Part shown: positions 1 to 8,752 of the stretch, piece by piece
Position numbering within the stretch: position 1 is the stretch's first letter
Layout of the letters: every line of letters begins with the position of its first letter
Origin: Lachnospiraceae bacterium
GTDB lineage: Bacteria > Bacillota > Clostridia > Lachnospirales > Lachnospiraceae
NCBI GenBank assembly: GCA_910575155.1
Contig: CAJTDX010000006.1
Span: 106,320 to 170,319 of the forward strand
Reading direction: 5' to 3'
Length of the DNA stretch: 64,000 nucleotides
Notes under the pieces: generated by a model
What the model was told of the DNA's origin: nothing
Databases searched by the model: none
What the model saw: only the letters and a program-made list of their open reading frames with translations
Position numbers and translations under genes: made by a program

Positions 1-934
1 TCATCGCGTCCACAAGACGATCCATGGGTTGATGGAACAAACGTTTCTGGAGTGCTGCCATTCCTATGCCAAGACCTGTAATCAGCGCAAATGCAATTGC
101 CGCCTGCATAACGATTCCGCTGATGTTTCTGATACCTCTTTGCGTATCCCGCAATACCAGAAAAGAAAACGCGTCATATTCTGTTTCCTGGCGGATCATT
201 TTATATTTTTTTCCGTTAAGCCATAGAATATTCCCGTCTTCCTGGCGGATATCCGTCAAAGTACCGGCGGTCAGCGTCTTGCGGTTGGCGTCCTGAACCA
301 GAACATAATCTCTCTCATCCGCCGGAATGCTTTTGAGTTTTTCCAAAAGTGTATCTACATGCACCCAGCTTCCCACATAAACTTCCTGAACTTCAAACAT
401 TTTAATAAAAAAGAACTCATCTCCTGACTGTATCGAAAACCATTCGTTTTCATTGGAGGCCGCCGTGCTTAAGAATTGCCGTATCATATCTTCCATGGAA
501 TCCCTGATCAGACTCTGATCGTCTATTCTCTCAAACTGTTTTGCCTGACTGATAAAAATCTCATTCTGCCCGTCATATAAAAACAGACCGTCCATCAGGC
601 TGTAACTGCTGATGGATGACCAAAACAATTCCTGCATTTCACCGATTGCCAGATAACGGTCCGTTTCTTTTCTTGGCTTTTTGATTTTGCGTATGGTATC
701 ATAACGCAGACATTTATTTACCAGAAAAGCTCCTGTGTTGTCTAAAGCAAAATTTACTTCCTGGGCATACAATTCCAGTGAATTTGCGATCGTCCGATCG
801 ACAATCCGGTCCATACTTTTATAAATATAAACGTTATATCCAATAATTACCATACATAAAAAAAACAGCGAACCTGTCATCAGCCACACCATCCGCTGAC
901 GAAAAGAATGGACAAAACGTATTTTTTTTATCAT
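1..934 (-). CDS. Sensor histidine kinase, YesM type (C-terminus off window)
   Basis: About 311 N-terminal residues are visible. The start is ATG at 934, overlapping the TGA of the upstream response regulator in an ATGA junction. A transmembrane helix lies near residues 13-33, followed by an extracytoplasmic sensor region of about 230 residues, a second transmembrane helix near 263-287, and the start of a HAMP linker (QPMDRLVDAM) at the window edge. The kinase core is outside the window. The architecture and the adjoining AraC-type regulator match YesM/YesN systems, which usually sense extracellular carbohydrate or peptide cues. The ligand cannot be inferred. The function rests on architecture and neighbour, since the His and ATP-binding boxes are not visible. 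Confidence 0.85.
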   Translation of the reverse strand, partial: MIKKIRFVHSFRQRMVWLMTGSLFFLCMVIIGYNVYIYKSMDRIVDRTIANSLELYAQEVNFALDNTGAFLVNKCLRYDTIRKIKKPRKETDRYLAIGEMQELFWSSISSYSLMDGLFLYDGQNEIFISQAKQFERIDDQSLIRDSMEDMIRQFLSTAASNENEWFSIQSGDEFFFIKMFEVQEVYVGSWVHVDTLLEKLKSIPADERDYVLVQDANRKTLTAGTLTDIRQEDGNILWLNGKKYKMIRQETEYDAFSFLVLRDTQRGIRNISGIVMQAAIAFALITGLGIGMAALQKRLFHQPMDRLVDAM

Positions 935-1644
935 CGTCTGTTCCCTGTCTTTCTGTATTCTTTGGGCGTCATTGTTGTTTGTTTTTTAAACACTCTGCCA
1001 AAATATGTGGTATCTGCATAACCTGACTTCGAGGCAATTTCTGAAATAGAATCTTCCGTTGTAAGCAGCAGCGTTTTGGCATGATCTATACGCACATTCG
1101 TAATGTAATCAGAGACTGACATTCCGGTTTTTTCTTTAAATACATGCGACAGATAATCGGGATGCACATAAATCTGCTCCGCAAGTTCTTTTCGGGTGAT
1201 TTCCCTGTCTATATGATTGACAATATAAGCCTTTAACTGGCGAATCATCTTTGGCGTCTGCTTTTCCTGAAAAGGTTTTGCTTTTTTGACCGCAGCCGCA
1301 AGCGCAGTTTCCAGTACATCCTTTTCTACCGGTTTTAAAAGATAATCCGTTACCCCCAGTGTAATCGCTTCTTTGGCATAATGAAATACTGCATGGCTGG
1401 TGAGAAAAATTACCACGACAGGCTTTTCCTGCGCCCTGACCCACTTCACGAGTTTATGTCCGCTTCCTTTGGGCATTTCCACATCACTGAGCAGTATATC
1501 AACATTATAAGAAGAAAACACCTTCACCGCCTGCTCCATACTGTAAGCCTTGTATATTTCATCAATGCCCAGTTTATGTCTGTCTATCATTTTTTCAATT
1601 ACGGTAACTTCCAGCATTTCATCATCTACAATCAAAAGATTCAT
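931..1644 (-). CDS. Response regulator, AraC-family (YesN type)
   Basis: This 237-residue protein has an N-terminal receiver domain with acidic pocket VDDE, phospho-acceptor Asp54 (SDVEMP) and Lys104 (LLKP). It ends in an AraC-type double helix-turn-helix (about residues 135-235) with the usual SYADTTYFGRVFKK signature. It precedes its kinase gene with a 4-bp overlap, so the pair should be translationally coupled. GAGGAG lies about 9 nt before the ATG. It probably activates a nearby transport or polysaccharide operon beyond the left edge. The target is not visible here. Confidence 0.93.
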   Translation of the reverse strand: MNLLIVDDEMLEVTVIEKMIDRHKLGIDEIYKAYSMEQAVKVFSSYNVDILLSDVEMPKGSGHKLVKWVRAQEKPVVVIFLTSHAVFHYAKEAITLGVTDYLLKPVEKDVLETALAAAVKKAKPFQEKQTPKMIRQLKAYIVNHIDREITRKELAEQIYVHPDYLSHVFKEKTGMSVSDYITNVRIDHAKTLLLTTEDSISEIASKSGYADTTYFGRVFKKQTTMTPKEYRKTGNRR

Positions 1645-1775
1645 GTCGAAATTCTCCTCTTACAATTATGTTATAAAAATCATATAACAATTCACGATTT
1701 TTGTAAAGGACAACAAATAATTTTAGATTTTCTAAAATAAACACTGCATTTTTTAGCGTGACACGGTCTTTCCCA

Positions 1776-1810
1776 TAGAAAAAGAGCCGCCCGAAAAACA
1801 AGCGGCTCTC
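1776..1810 (-). terminator. Rho-independent terminator after apgM
   Basis: The perfect stem AGAGCCGC/GCGGCTCT (1783-1790 and 1802-1809) is followed on the minus strand by a T-rich tail. It ends the ACT-hom-apgM operon before the two-component genes. Confidence 0.85.
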
Positions 1811-1888
1811 TAAACATTCAGCCAAAGTCTGATTTGCACTTCGTAAGATACACTTATAAATTAATACCATGCAGATTTTATTCCGTTT

Positions 1889-3091
1889 TTATTTCTCGAT
1901 CAGATAATCTATCATCTCACAGCCTTTTTCAATTCGCCTGCCGGACTGTGCGGCGTCCTTCTCATTATATTTCCAGGTGTGATCCTGACTCGTTCTGCTG
2001 TCATAGAGCAGATACGGCACGTCGTCCCCGGTATGCGTGCGGATGCTTACAGGCGTGGGATGGTCCGGCATCACCAGTATACGGAACTCCTCTCCTGCCT
2101 GTTTAAGACCTGCTTTCACAGGCGCAATCACACGCGCATCCAGATATTCGATTGCCTGAATCTTTTTCTCTGCGCTGCCCTGATGTCCCATCTCGTCCGG
2201 CGCCTCTACATGGACATACACAAAATCATAATCTTCCTTTACAAGTATATCCACGGCAGCCTGCGCCTTGCCTTCATAATTGGTGTTCAGTCCGCCGTTG
2301 GCGCCTTCGACTGTGATATTTTTCATGGAAGCTCCCACTGCAATACCCTTGAGCAGGTCTACCGCAGACACCATAGCGCCCTTAAGCCCCGTCTTCTCCT
2401 GGAAAGAGGACAATGCCGGCCTGGTCCCTGCGCCCCAGAACCAGCAGGAATTTGCCGGATTTAATCCCTGGTTCCTGCGTTCTATGTTAAGGGGATGGTT
2501 TTTTAAAATATCATAACTCTTTTTCATCATCCCACGCAGCGTGTCGTCCTTGGGCAGATACTGGCCGATGGTCTGACCCAGCACATCATGGGGAGGCGTC
2601 AGTTCCAGGACTTTTCCCTGATCCCAGATCAGCAGATGGCGGTAACTGGTTCCCGCATAAAATGTGTAACCTTCTGTCTCCAGTCCCTGTTTCACCGCTT
2701 CCAACAATAATGCCGCGTCGCTTGTGGAGATTTCTCCGGCGCTGTGGTCTAAAATCCTTTTATCCTCATAATTTTCTTCCTCTTCCGAGAGCGTAACGAG
2801 ATTACAGCGCAGGGAAACGTCCGTAGGCTTCATATCCACGCCGATGCTCAGGGCTTCTAAGGGAGAACGGCCGGAATAATACACTCTGGGATCATATCCC
2901 AGTACTGACAAATTTGCCGTATCGCTTCCCGGCGACATCCCTTCCGGGATCGTATGTACCATGCCCACCTCTCCTGCTGCTGCGAGCGCATCCATATTGG
3001 GCGTCTTTGCATACTCCAGCGGAGTCATGCCCTGCAGTTCTTCCAGCGGACGGTCTGCCATTCCGTCTCCCAGTATAATAACATATTTCAT
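1889..3091 (-). CDS. ApgM-family phosphoglycerate mutase / proposed homoserine kinase
   Basis: This 400-residue alkaline-phosphatase-superfamily protein is of the archaeal-type cofactor-independent phosphoglycerate mutase family. The metal site begins at ILGDGMAD (Asp9). The active-site serine lies in SPGSDTANLS (about Ser56), and the C-terminal metal motif is PDHPTPVSIRTHTGDD. It follows hom in the same operon, where no ThrB-type kinase is visible. Members of this family next to hom have been proposed to be alternative homoserine kinases (TIGR02535-like). The context favours that role over glycolysis, but sequence alone cannot separate the two. Confidence 0.85.
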   Translation of the reverse strand: MKYVIILGDGMADRPLEELQGMTPLEYAKTPNMDALAAAGEVGMVHTIPEGMSPGSDTANLSVLGYDPRVYYSGRSPLEALSIGVDMKPTDVSLRCNLVTLSEEEENYEDKRILDHSAGEISTSDAALLLEAVKQGLETEGYTFYAGTSYRHLLIWDQGKVLELTPPHDVLGQTIGQYLPKDDTLRGMMKKSYDILKNHPLNIERRNQGLNPANSCWFWGAGTRPALSSFQEKTGLKGAMVSAVDLLKGIAVGASMKNITVEGANGGLNTNYEGKAQAAVDILVKEDYDFVYVHVEAPDEMGHQGSAEKKIQAIEYLDARVIAPVKAGLKQAGEEFRILVMPDHPTPVSIRTHTGDDVPYLLYDSRTSQDHTWKYNEKDAAQSGRRIEKGCEMIDYLIEK

Positions 3092-3117
3092 CTTTTCTCA
3101 TCCTTCCTAAATAAAAT

Positions 3118-3145
3118 GTCTCAAAAGCAACCAGGCTTTTGAGAC
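3118..3145 (-). terminator. Stem-loop between hom and apgM
   Basis: The 10-bp perfect stem GTCTCAAAAG/CTTTTGAGAC has an 8-nt loop. On the minus strand ATTTTATTT follows, a modest U-tract. It probably attenuates or partly terminates transcription after hom, or stabilises the hom mRNA 3' end. A plus-strand T-run (GCTTTTTCT) also exists on the other side. Confidence 0.55.
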
Positions 3146-3152
3146 GCTTTTT

Positions 3153-4355
3153 CTATACAACACGAATTCTCTGTCTGATGTCCTCCAATGCTGCCGCTTT
3201 TTCTTCAAAGGCTTCCTCGGTCATTTCCGCGGTAAGGAACCCCGTTTCTCCGCTGACTCCCGCTGCCTCTACAAATTCCACTTCGCCAAACACTGCGTTT
3301 ACCTGATCCTGTTCCTTTCCTGTGCGCACAAAGAAACGGCTCTTTGCTCTGCCTTTGTCCACCAGGTCTATCTTCCCTGAACTCCAGGAAATCAGAATAT
3401 TCTTATGCAGGTGTTTTGCAATATCCACGATATCCGCCACCACTGCGCTTGCCGTGGGAAGTTTCCCGGCTCCGCTGCCGTAAAACATGGCGTCTCCCAG
3501 TACATTGCCATGCACAAAGATGGCGTTAAACACGTCATTGACACTATATAGGGGATGCTGCTGTGAAAGCATAAAGGGAGCAACCATGGCGCAGTAGCCT
3601 TCCTCCGTCTTTCTGCTGGTGGCGAGAAGCTTAATAACGCTTCCCATTGCCTGCGCATATTTGATATCGTCCGCTGTAATTTTGGTAATTCCTTCTGTAT
3701 ATATATCTTCAAAATCTACCTGCTGGCCGCATACCAGAGAGGTCAGGATGGCAATCTTCCTGCAGGCGTCATAGCCCTCCACGTCCGCCGTGGGATCGGC
3801 TTCCGCATATCCCCGGGACTGCGCGTCCTTTAACACATCGTCAAATTCCAGTCCCTCAAACGTCATTTTGCTGAGCATATAATTGGTCGTTCCGTTTAAA
3901 ATACCGGTAATCTCTTCAATCTCATCTGCGGTAAGCGAGGAATTTAAGGGACGGATAATCGGGATTCCTCCGCCTACGCTCGCCTCAAACAGAAAATTTA
4001 TGCTCTGTTCCCTGGCAATGGCAATCAGTTCCGCCCCGTGCTTTGCCACCAGCGCTTTGTTGGAGGTCGTCACATTCTTCCCCGCCAGCAGCGCACGTTT
4101 TACAAAAGTATACGCCGGCTCCACGCCGCCCATTGCCTCTACGACTACCTGAATCTCCGGATCTTTGGCAATCACATCATAATCGTGTATTACCCGGTCT
4201 TCCATAGGATCCCCCGGAAAATCCCTGAGGTCCAAAATATATTTTACTTCAATTTCATCGCCGGCACGTCTGGCGATACTCTCTTTGTTGGTATTTAATA
4301 CTTCCACCACTCCGGAACCTATGGTTCCATAACCTAAAATCGCTATTTTAATCAT
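3153..4355 (-). CDS. hom: Homoserine dehydrogenase
   Basis: This 400-residue enzyme reduces aspartate semialdehyde to homoserine with NAD(P)H, the branch point to threonine and methionine. The N-terminal Rossmann motif GYGTIGSG is at residues 8-15. The catalytic domain carries NGTTNYML and the GYDACRK region. A short C-terminal regulatory segment begins with SRFFVRT, resembling the start of the usual ACT domain. It lies 4 nt after the ACT-domain gene and upstream of the apgM-like gene, so all three form a threonine-branch operon. Length is slightly shorter than the Bacillus enzyme. Confidence 0.95.
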   Translation of the reverse strand: MIKIAILGYGTIGSGVVEVLNTNKESIARRAGDEIEVKYILDLRDFPGDPMEDRVIHDYDVIAKDPEIQVVVEAMGGVEPAYTFVKRALLAGKNVTTSNKALVAKHGAELIAIAREQSINFLFEASVGGGIPIIRPLNSSLTADEIEEITGILNGTTNYMLSKMTFEGLEFDDVLKDAQSRGYAEADPTADVEGYDACRKIAILTSLVCGQQVDFEDIYTEGITKITADDIKYAQAMGSVIKLLATSRKTEEGYCAMVAPFMLSQQHPLYSVNDVFNAIFVHGNVLGDAMFYGSGAGKLPTASAVVADIVDIAKHLHKNILISWSSGKIDLVDKGRAKSRFFVRTGKEQDQVNAVFGEVEFVEAAGVSGETGFLTAEMTEEAFEEKAAALEDIRQRIRVV

Positions 4356-4359
4356 GATC

Positions 4360-4803
4360 TCACTCCCTGGCTAATATTTTTAAATAGTGAATCCCTTCCT
4401 GCTGTTCCATATTTTCCACCATCTGAGACACATTTTTTGTATCTGGCAGCACGTCCACACTCAGGGTAAGGGATGCGATTCCGTTTATCGGAATACTCTG
4501 ATGAATGGTCAGGATATTCGCATGGTAATCTGCAATAATCTGAAGCACCAGAGATAATAAGCCCGGCTCATCGTCCATCTGAATCACCATGGTAATGGTC
4601 GTTCCCCTGGCATTGTCATGAAATGGAAAAATATCGTCTTTATACTTATAAAAAGAGCTGCGGCTAATCCCCACCAGATCTGCCGCTTCCTGTACAGATT
4701 CAGCACGGCCCGATTCCAGAAGCTTCCTGGCCTCTACCACCTTCAACAGAACCTCTGGAACAGCTTTCTTTTTTAATACAAAGTATTTTGTCTTTTCTTC
4801 CAT
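4360..4803 (-). CDS. ACT domain protein, UPF0735/PheB family
   Basis: I choose the ATG at 4803 (147 residues) because GGAGG lies 4 nt before it and because 147 is the normal family length. An upstream ATG at 4836 has no good ribosome site. The N-terminal part (VPEVLLKVVEARKLLESGRAESVQEAADLVGISRSSFYKYKD region) looks like a helix-turn-helix. The C-terminal ACT domain (TITMVIQMDDEPGLLS) should bind an amino acid. Its position ahead of hom suggests a ligand-dependent regulator of amino-acid biosynthesis. The exact ligand is unknown. Confidence 0.88.
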   Translation of the reverse strand: MEEKTKYFVLKKKAVPEVLLKVVEARKLLESGRAESVQEAADLVGISRSSFYKYKDDIFPFHDNARGTTITMVIQMDDEPGLLSLVLQIIADYHANILTIHQSIPINGIASLTLSVDVLPDTKNVSQMVENMEQQEGIHYLKILARE

Positions 4804-4824
4804 ACCGCCTCCGGTTTGTTTGCA

Positions 4825-4870
4825 TGTAAAAAACAAATGTGCTTACTGCAAAGATATTAGCACATTTGTT
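4825..4870 (-). terminator. Terminator after prfB
   Basis: The perfect 12-bp stem AACAAATGTGCT (4832-4843) / AGCACATTTGTT (4859-4870) is flanked by T-runs on both sides. In the minus direction TTTTTTAC follows, so it should terminate prfB. The symmetrical A/T flanks may also let it act on plus-strand transcripts. Confidence 0.85.
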
Positions 4871-4916
4871 TTTTTAATGCAACCTCTTTTTCAAATCCTG
4901 TCCATACAGTCCTGCA

Positions 4917-6039
4917 TCACTGCTGCTGTATGCAGGACAGACTTTTCCATTTCAGATAAGCGTTGATGAATAAATCCAGTTTCCCATCCATAACACTGTC
5001 TACATTTCCTGTTTCTGCATTGGTGCGGTGGTCTTTTACCATCGTATAAGGCTGCATCACATACGAACGGATCTGATTGCCCCAGCCGATCTCTGTGACT
5101 TCGCCGCGGATATCCGCCGCTTTTTTCTCATTTTCTTCCTGTTTTAAAAGATACAGCCTGGCTTTGAGCATCTGCATTGCCTTATCCTTATTCATATGCT
5201 GGGAACGTTCATTCTGGCACTGAACCACAATTCCGGTAGGAAGATGGGTAATACGGATAGCGGAAGAGGTCTTATTGATATGCTGGCCGCCTGCGCCGCT
5301 GGAACGGTAGGTATCAATGCGCAGTTCGTCGTCTTTAATCTCAATATCCAGATCTTTTTCGATGTCCGGCATCACATCGCAGGAGGCAAAAGACGTCTGC
5401 CGTTTCCCTGCCGCGTTAAAGGGTGAAATGCGCACCAGACGGTGTACGCCCTTTTCCGATTTGAGATAGCCGTAAGCGTTCTCTCCCTGAACCTCAAAGG
5501 TGATGGACTTAATGCCCGCCTCGTCGCCGTCCAGTGAATCCAGCACCTCTACCGTAAAGCCTTTGTCCTCCGCCCAGCGCTTATACATGCGAAACAGCAT
5601 ACTGTTCCAGTCGCAGGATTCCGTTCCCCCGGCGCCTGCATGGAGAGACACAATCGCATGTTCCCCGTCATATTCTCCGGACAACAGGGTCTTGATGCGA
5701 ATATGTTCAAAAGTTTCTTCAAATTCCTCAAGCGCATCCTGAATTTCCGGAATCAGCGTGGCGTCATTTTCCTCATATCCCATTTCCAGGAGCGTCTCGA
5801 GATCTTCAAACTGCTCTGACAAATGAGCGTAAGTCTCCACATCGTCTTTTAAGCTTTTTAACTCCTTCATTTTCCTCTGGGAAACCTCCGTGTCATCCCA
5901 GAAATCCGGAGCCTCCATTTCCCGTTCTAATTCCTGGATTCTCTGTTCTTTGTTCGCCAGGTCAAAGTGAATCCCTCACTTCCACTAACGGTTCTTTGTA
6001 TGTGTTCAAAGTTGTTTTGAACTGGTCTAATTCAACCAT
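4917..6039 (-). CDS. prfB: Peptide chain release factor 2, with programmed +1 frameshift
   Basis: RF2 releases peptides at UGA and UAA stops. The gene is in two frames. A short first frame starts at ATG 6039 (GAGGTG ribosome site) and reads MVELDQFKTT... to VRDSL then TGA (5964-5962). The main frame follows with DLANKEQRIQ... and runs to 4917. The junction is CTT TGA C, the classic RF2 autoregulatory slip site, with AGGG upstream as the stimulatory internal Shine-Dalgarno. After one +1 shift the product is about 373 residues. The SPF anticodon-like tripeptide (RISPFNA) and the catalytic GGQ (GAGGQHINKTSS) are intact. Automatic callers may list only the 4917-5918 part. Confidence 0.96.
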
Positions 6040-6075
6040 CGTGTCACCTCTTTCTTTTTGATATTTGTGATTATC

Positions 6076-6104
6076 ATTATAAGTGTTTCTCTGTTGTGCG
6101 TCAA
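6076..6104 (-). promoter_or_regulatory. Sigma-A promoter of prfB
   Basis: On the minus strand, TTGACG and TATAAT are separated by exactly 17 bp, about 37 bp upstream of the prfB ATG. Both boxes are near consensus. Confidence 0.8.
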
Positions 6105-6140
6105 TCATCATTCGTATTTCGAAAAACAACAAAACAAACA

Positions 6141-6169
6141 TTGACAAACAGATCCATGATTCTTACAAT
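6141..6169 (+). promoter_or_regulatory. Sigma-A promoter of the AlkD-like gene
   Basis: TTGACA at 6141-6146 and TACAAT at 6164-6169 have 17-bp spacing. The ATG with AAGGAG follows at 6211. This promoter is back to back with the prfB promoter, and their -35 boxes are about 36 bp apart. Confidence 0.78.
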
Positions 6170-6210
6170 TATTTTACAGTGTACGGCTTACTAACAAGGA
6201 GAATATACGA

Positions 6211-6906
6211 ATGAACGAATGGATCAAAGAACAATTAGAGCTGCTGCGCGAACCAGAATATCAGCAGTTTATCTCCCGTCTGCTTCCAGGCACGGAACAT
6301 ATTCTGGGCGTACGGCTTCCCATTTTAAGGAAGATGGCGAAAAAGCTTGCCCGTGGAGACTGGAACGATTATCTGATTTCTGCCTCGGACGACAGTTACG
6401 AAGAAATCATGCTTCAGGGCATGGTTCTTGGCTATGCCGCAGGAAACCTGGCAGAAAAAGAGCCTTATTTGCGGGCATTTCTTCCCAAAATTAATAACTG
6501 GTCTGTCTGTGACAGCGCCTGTTCCACAATTAAGCTGGCAAAAAAACAGCCGCAGCAATTCTGGGATTTTCTCATGGAATATCTGCACAGTCCCAGAACA
6601 TACGAAGTCCGCTTTGTCCTGGTGCAAATGCTGAATTACTACGTTACGCCGGATTATCTCTCTAAGGTTTTGGAAGCTGTAGACAGCGTTCTTTTAAAGA
6701 CTTATTATGTGCAGATGGCGCAGGCCTGGACTGTGTCGATCTGCTACCGGGATTTTCCTGCATTAACGCTGCCTTTCTTAAAAGAAAACAATCTGGATGA
6801 TTTTACCCACAATAAAACACTGCAAAAAATTACGGAATCCCGGAAAGTTCCTACAGACGAAAAAGCTTATATCAGAACACTGAAACGGACGTCACTCCAA
6901 CCCTAA
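6211..6906 (+). CDS. DNA alkylation repair protein, AlkD-like
   Basis: This 231-residue, all-helical HEAT-like protein has the family signature LLPGTEHILGVRLPILRKMAKKLAR near the N-terminus and NNWSVCDSAC in the middle. AlkD-type glycosylases remove positively charged alkylated purines without flipping the base. AAGGAG precedes the ATG by 9 nt and a clear promoter lies upstream, so it is a single-gene unit. Its last 15 bp overlap the 3' end of the convergent kinase gene. Whether this member is an active glycosylase was not tested by catalytic residue alignment. Confidence 0.88.
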   Translation: MNEWIKEQLELLREPEYQQFISRLLPGTEHILGVRLPILRKMAKKLARGDWNDYLISASDDSYEEIMLQGMVLGYAAGNLAEKEPYLRAFLPKINNWSVCDSACSTIKLAKKQPQQFWDFLMEYLHSPRTYEVRFVLVQMLNYYVTPDYLSKVLEAVDSVLLKTYYVQMAQAWTVSICYRDFPALTLPFLKENNLDDFTHNKTLQKITESRKVPTDEKAYIRTLKRTSLQP

Positions 6907-8691
6907 ACTGCCGGGAATGGATATTGCAACTGTTGTGCCCCGCCCTTCTTCACTCTCAATCGTAAGTTCATAATCCTGGTGATAAATAAGCTCCATTCGT
7001 TCTTTCACATTGCGGATTGCATATTTTCCGATTCGGTGGCTGGAATGCCCTCCGCCTTCTCCGTTTTCCCAGATTGCGTTCATCTGCTGGCTGCTCATAC
7101 CGATTCCGGTATCATGAATCCGAAAATACAGGTAATCTTCCCGTCTTTCGCCTCGAATGGAGAGAAAGAATTTGTTTTCTCCTTTTTCAAATCCATGCAC
7201 AATCGCGTTTTCCACAAACGGCTGTAAAATCAGTTTGGGAATCTTTTCCTCCATAATTGACCGCTCAATCTGTATCTCAAATTCGAATCGTTTTCCAAAG
7301 CGCATTTTTTGTATATGCAGATACCGCTCCAACAATTCCGCTTCAATTTTTACCGTTACAATACTGTCTCCCTGATTCAATACCAGACGGAACATCTGTG
7401 ACAGGGATAAAATATCTTCTGCGATTTCTTCGTCCTCCACCTCGACTGCTTTCCAGTAAAGGGAATCCAGCGTATTATAGAGAAAATGAGGATTGATCTG
7501 CGCCTGCAAGGCGTCCAGTTCACTTTGCTTTTCTTTCAGAGCCAGAATATAATTATTATTAATCAGTTCTCTTATATTGTCCACCATGCTGTTAAAGCAC
7601 GCAGACGCCTCGCCTATTTCATCAAACGTCACCACTTCGATCTTCTGGCTGAAATCGCCTTCTTTAAACTTTTCCATAGCCGCGCCTAATTTACGCAATG
7701 GTTTTGACACAATGTTTGAAACTAAAATCATGACCGGACAAAGTCCCGCCAGGAATGCCAGAAGCTCATAAATAATACGATCCGCCACATCAAGCACGTT
7801 TACCCGGGGAGTAATTTTATACACCCTGACGCCTGTCTCCTTGCTTTGGCGGCAATAGACCTGATAATTTTTCCAGGTACCGACAGCAATATCTTCCGTC
7901 CCCGCAGACTGCGCGCAGCTTTTTTCCAGAATTTCCTCAACCGCCTCGTCTTCCACAGCGCCGCAGCGTACCAGTTCTGCCCCATATGCGCTCATCACCA
8001 GCACAGTCTCTTTCCTGTCCTGCAAATCGTCTTTGCACATTTCATCAAAAATTTCCGCTGTCGAGCCCAGGACAAGGTATCCCAGCTTATTCTTTCTTGC
8101 CAGATCAAATATTTCATGGTACATTACAATTTTATCATTATAATTAAACTCATAAGTGTCTGACTGGTCTTTTCCGACTCTCTGCCATAAATATTTCCCC
8201 TTTGTCCGCGTTGCCAGCAGATAAATGGCCTCCTTTTGCACCTGCTGCAATTCGGGTAAATAAGAAGAATGATCGATGCATTTCAGATACGGGCTGACGC
8301 CGTTTTCAGGATAAATGGCCACTGTTTTTACCACCCCGTCGATCGCCACCATATCCTGAACCATCCGAATTGGCGCATTATTAAGCCAGAGACGCGCGTC
8401 GCGGTTTAATTCCCGCGGATTTTCACAGGTTAAGATCTGACGGATATTTTCATTGATCGAGATATAAATTCCCAATTCTATAATGTTCTTCTGAACAACC
8501 TCTAAATTGTCCGATAAACGCTGAACACTCTGAATACAGTTTTCCTCATGTTTCTGTACGGCCAACTGATAATTCTGCATAATTAAGCACACGCTGATTC
8601 CCAATAAAATCGGCACAAGAATCAAATAACTGTAAAAAATCAATTTTTTCCGTATACTTAACCTCATAATCCAGTTTTTTATCCGCTTCAT
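6892..8691 (-). CDS. Sensor histidine kinase, YesM type, without adjacent regulator
   Basis: The start is taken at ATG 8691 (MKRIKNW...). A longer reading from 8745 is possible but adds a non-conserved leader. An N-terminal transmembrane helix (LIFYSYLILVPILLGISVCL) is followed by an extracytoplasmic sensor of about 260 residues, a second helix, HAMP, the His_kinase box INPHFLYNTLDSLYW and a C-terminal HATPase with the VENAIVHGFEKG N-box. It lies about 60 nt downstream of a sugar-binding lipoprotein gene. Unusually, no response regulator is beside it. It may cross-talk with a regulator elsewhere, with the lipoprotein as its ligand-sensing partner. Confidence 0.92.
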   Translation of the reverse strand: MKRIKNWIMRLSIRKKLIFYSYLILVPILLGISVCLIMQNYQLAVQKHEENCIQSVQRLSDNLEVVQKNIIELGIYISINENIRQILTCENPRELNRDARLWLNNAPIRMVQDMVAIDGVVKTVAIYPENGVSPYLKCIDHSSYLPELQQVQKEAIYLLATRTKGKYLWQRVGKDQSDTYEFNYNDKIVMYHEIFDLARKNKLGYLVLGSTAEIFDEMCKDDLQDRKETVLVMSAYGAELVRCGAVEDEAVEEILEKSCAQSAGTEDIAVGTWKNYQVYCRQSKETGVRVYKITPRVNVLDVADRIIYELLAFLAGLCPVMILVSNIVSKPLRKLGAAMEKFKEGDFSQKIEVVTFDEIGEASACFNSMVDNIRELINNNYILALKEKQSELDALQAQINPHFLYNTLDSLYWKAVEVEDEEIAEDILSLSQMFRLVLNQGDSIVTVKIEAELLERYLHIQKMRFGKRFEFEIQIERSIMEEKIPKLILQPFVENAIVHGFEKGENKFFLSIRGERREDYLYFRIHDTGIGMSSQQMNAIWENGEGGGHSSHRIGKYAIRNVKERMELIYHQDYELTIESEEGRGTTVAISIPGSLGLE

Positions 8692-8752
8692 AACTTCACC
8701 CATCCGGAGGCTGCAAAAACGTCTCTCTTCTGAGAACTCCTCCATTGAACGC

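Noticed and set aside
4804..4916. T-box or SAM leader before the hom operon
   Set aside because: The interval to prfB is about 110 nt and contains only the prfB terminator. No T-box GGTGG-type box is seen.
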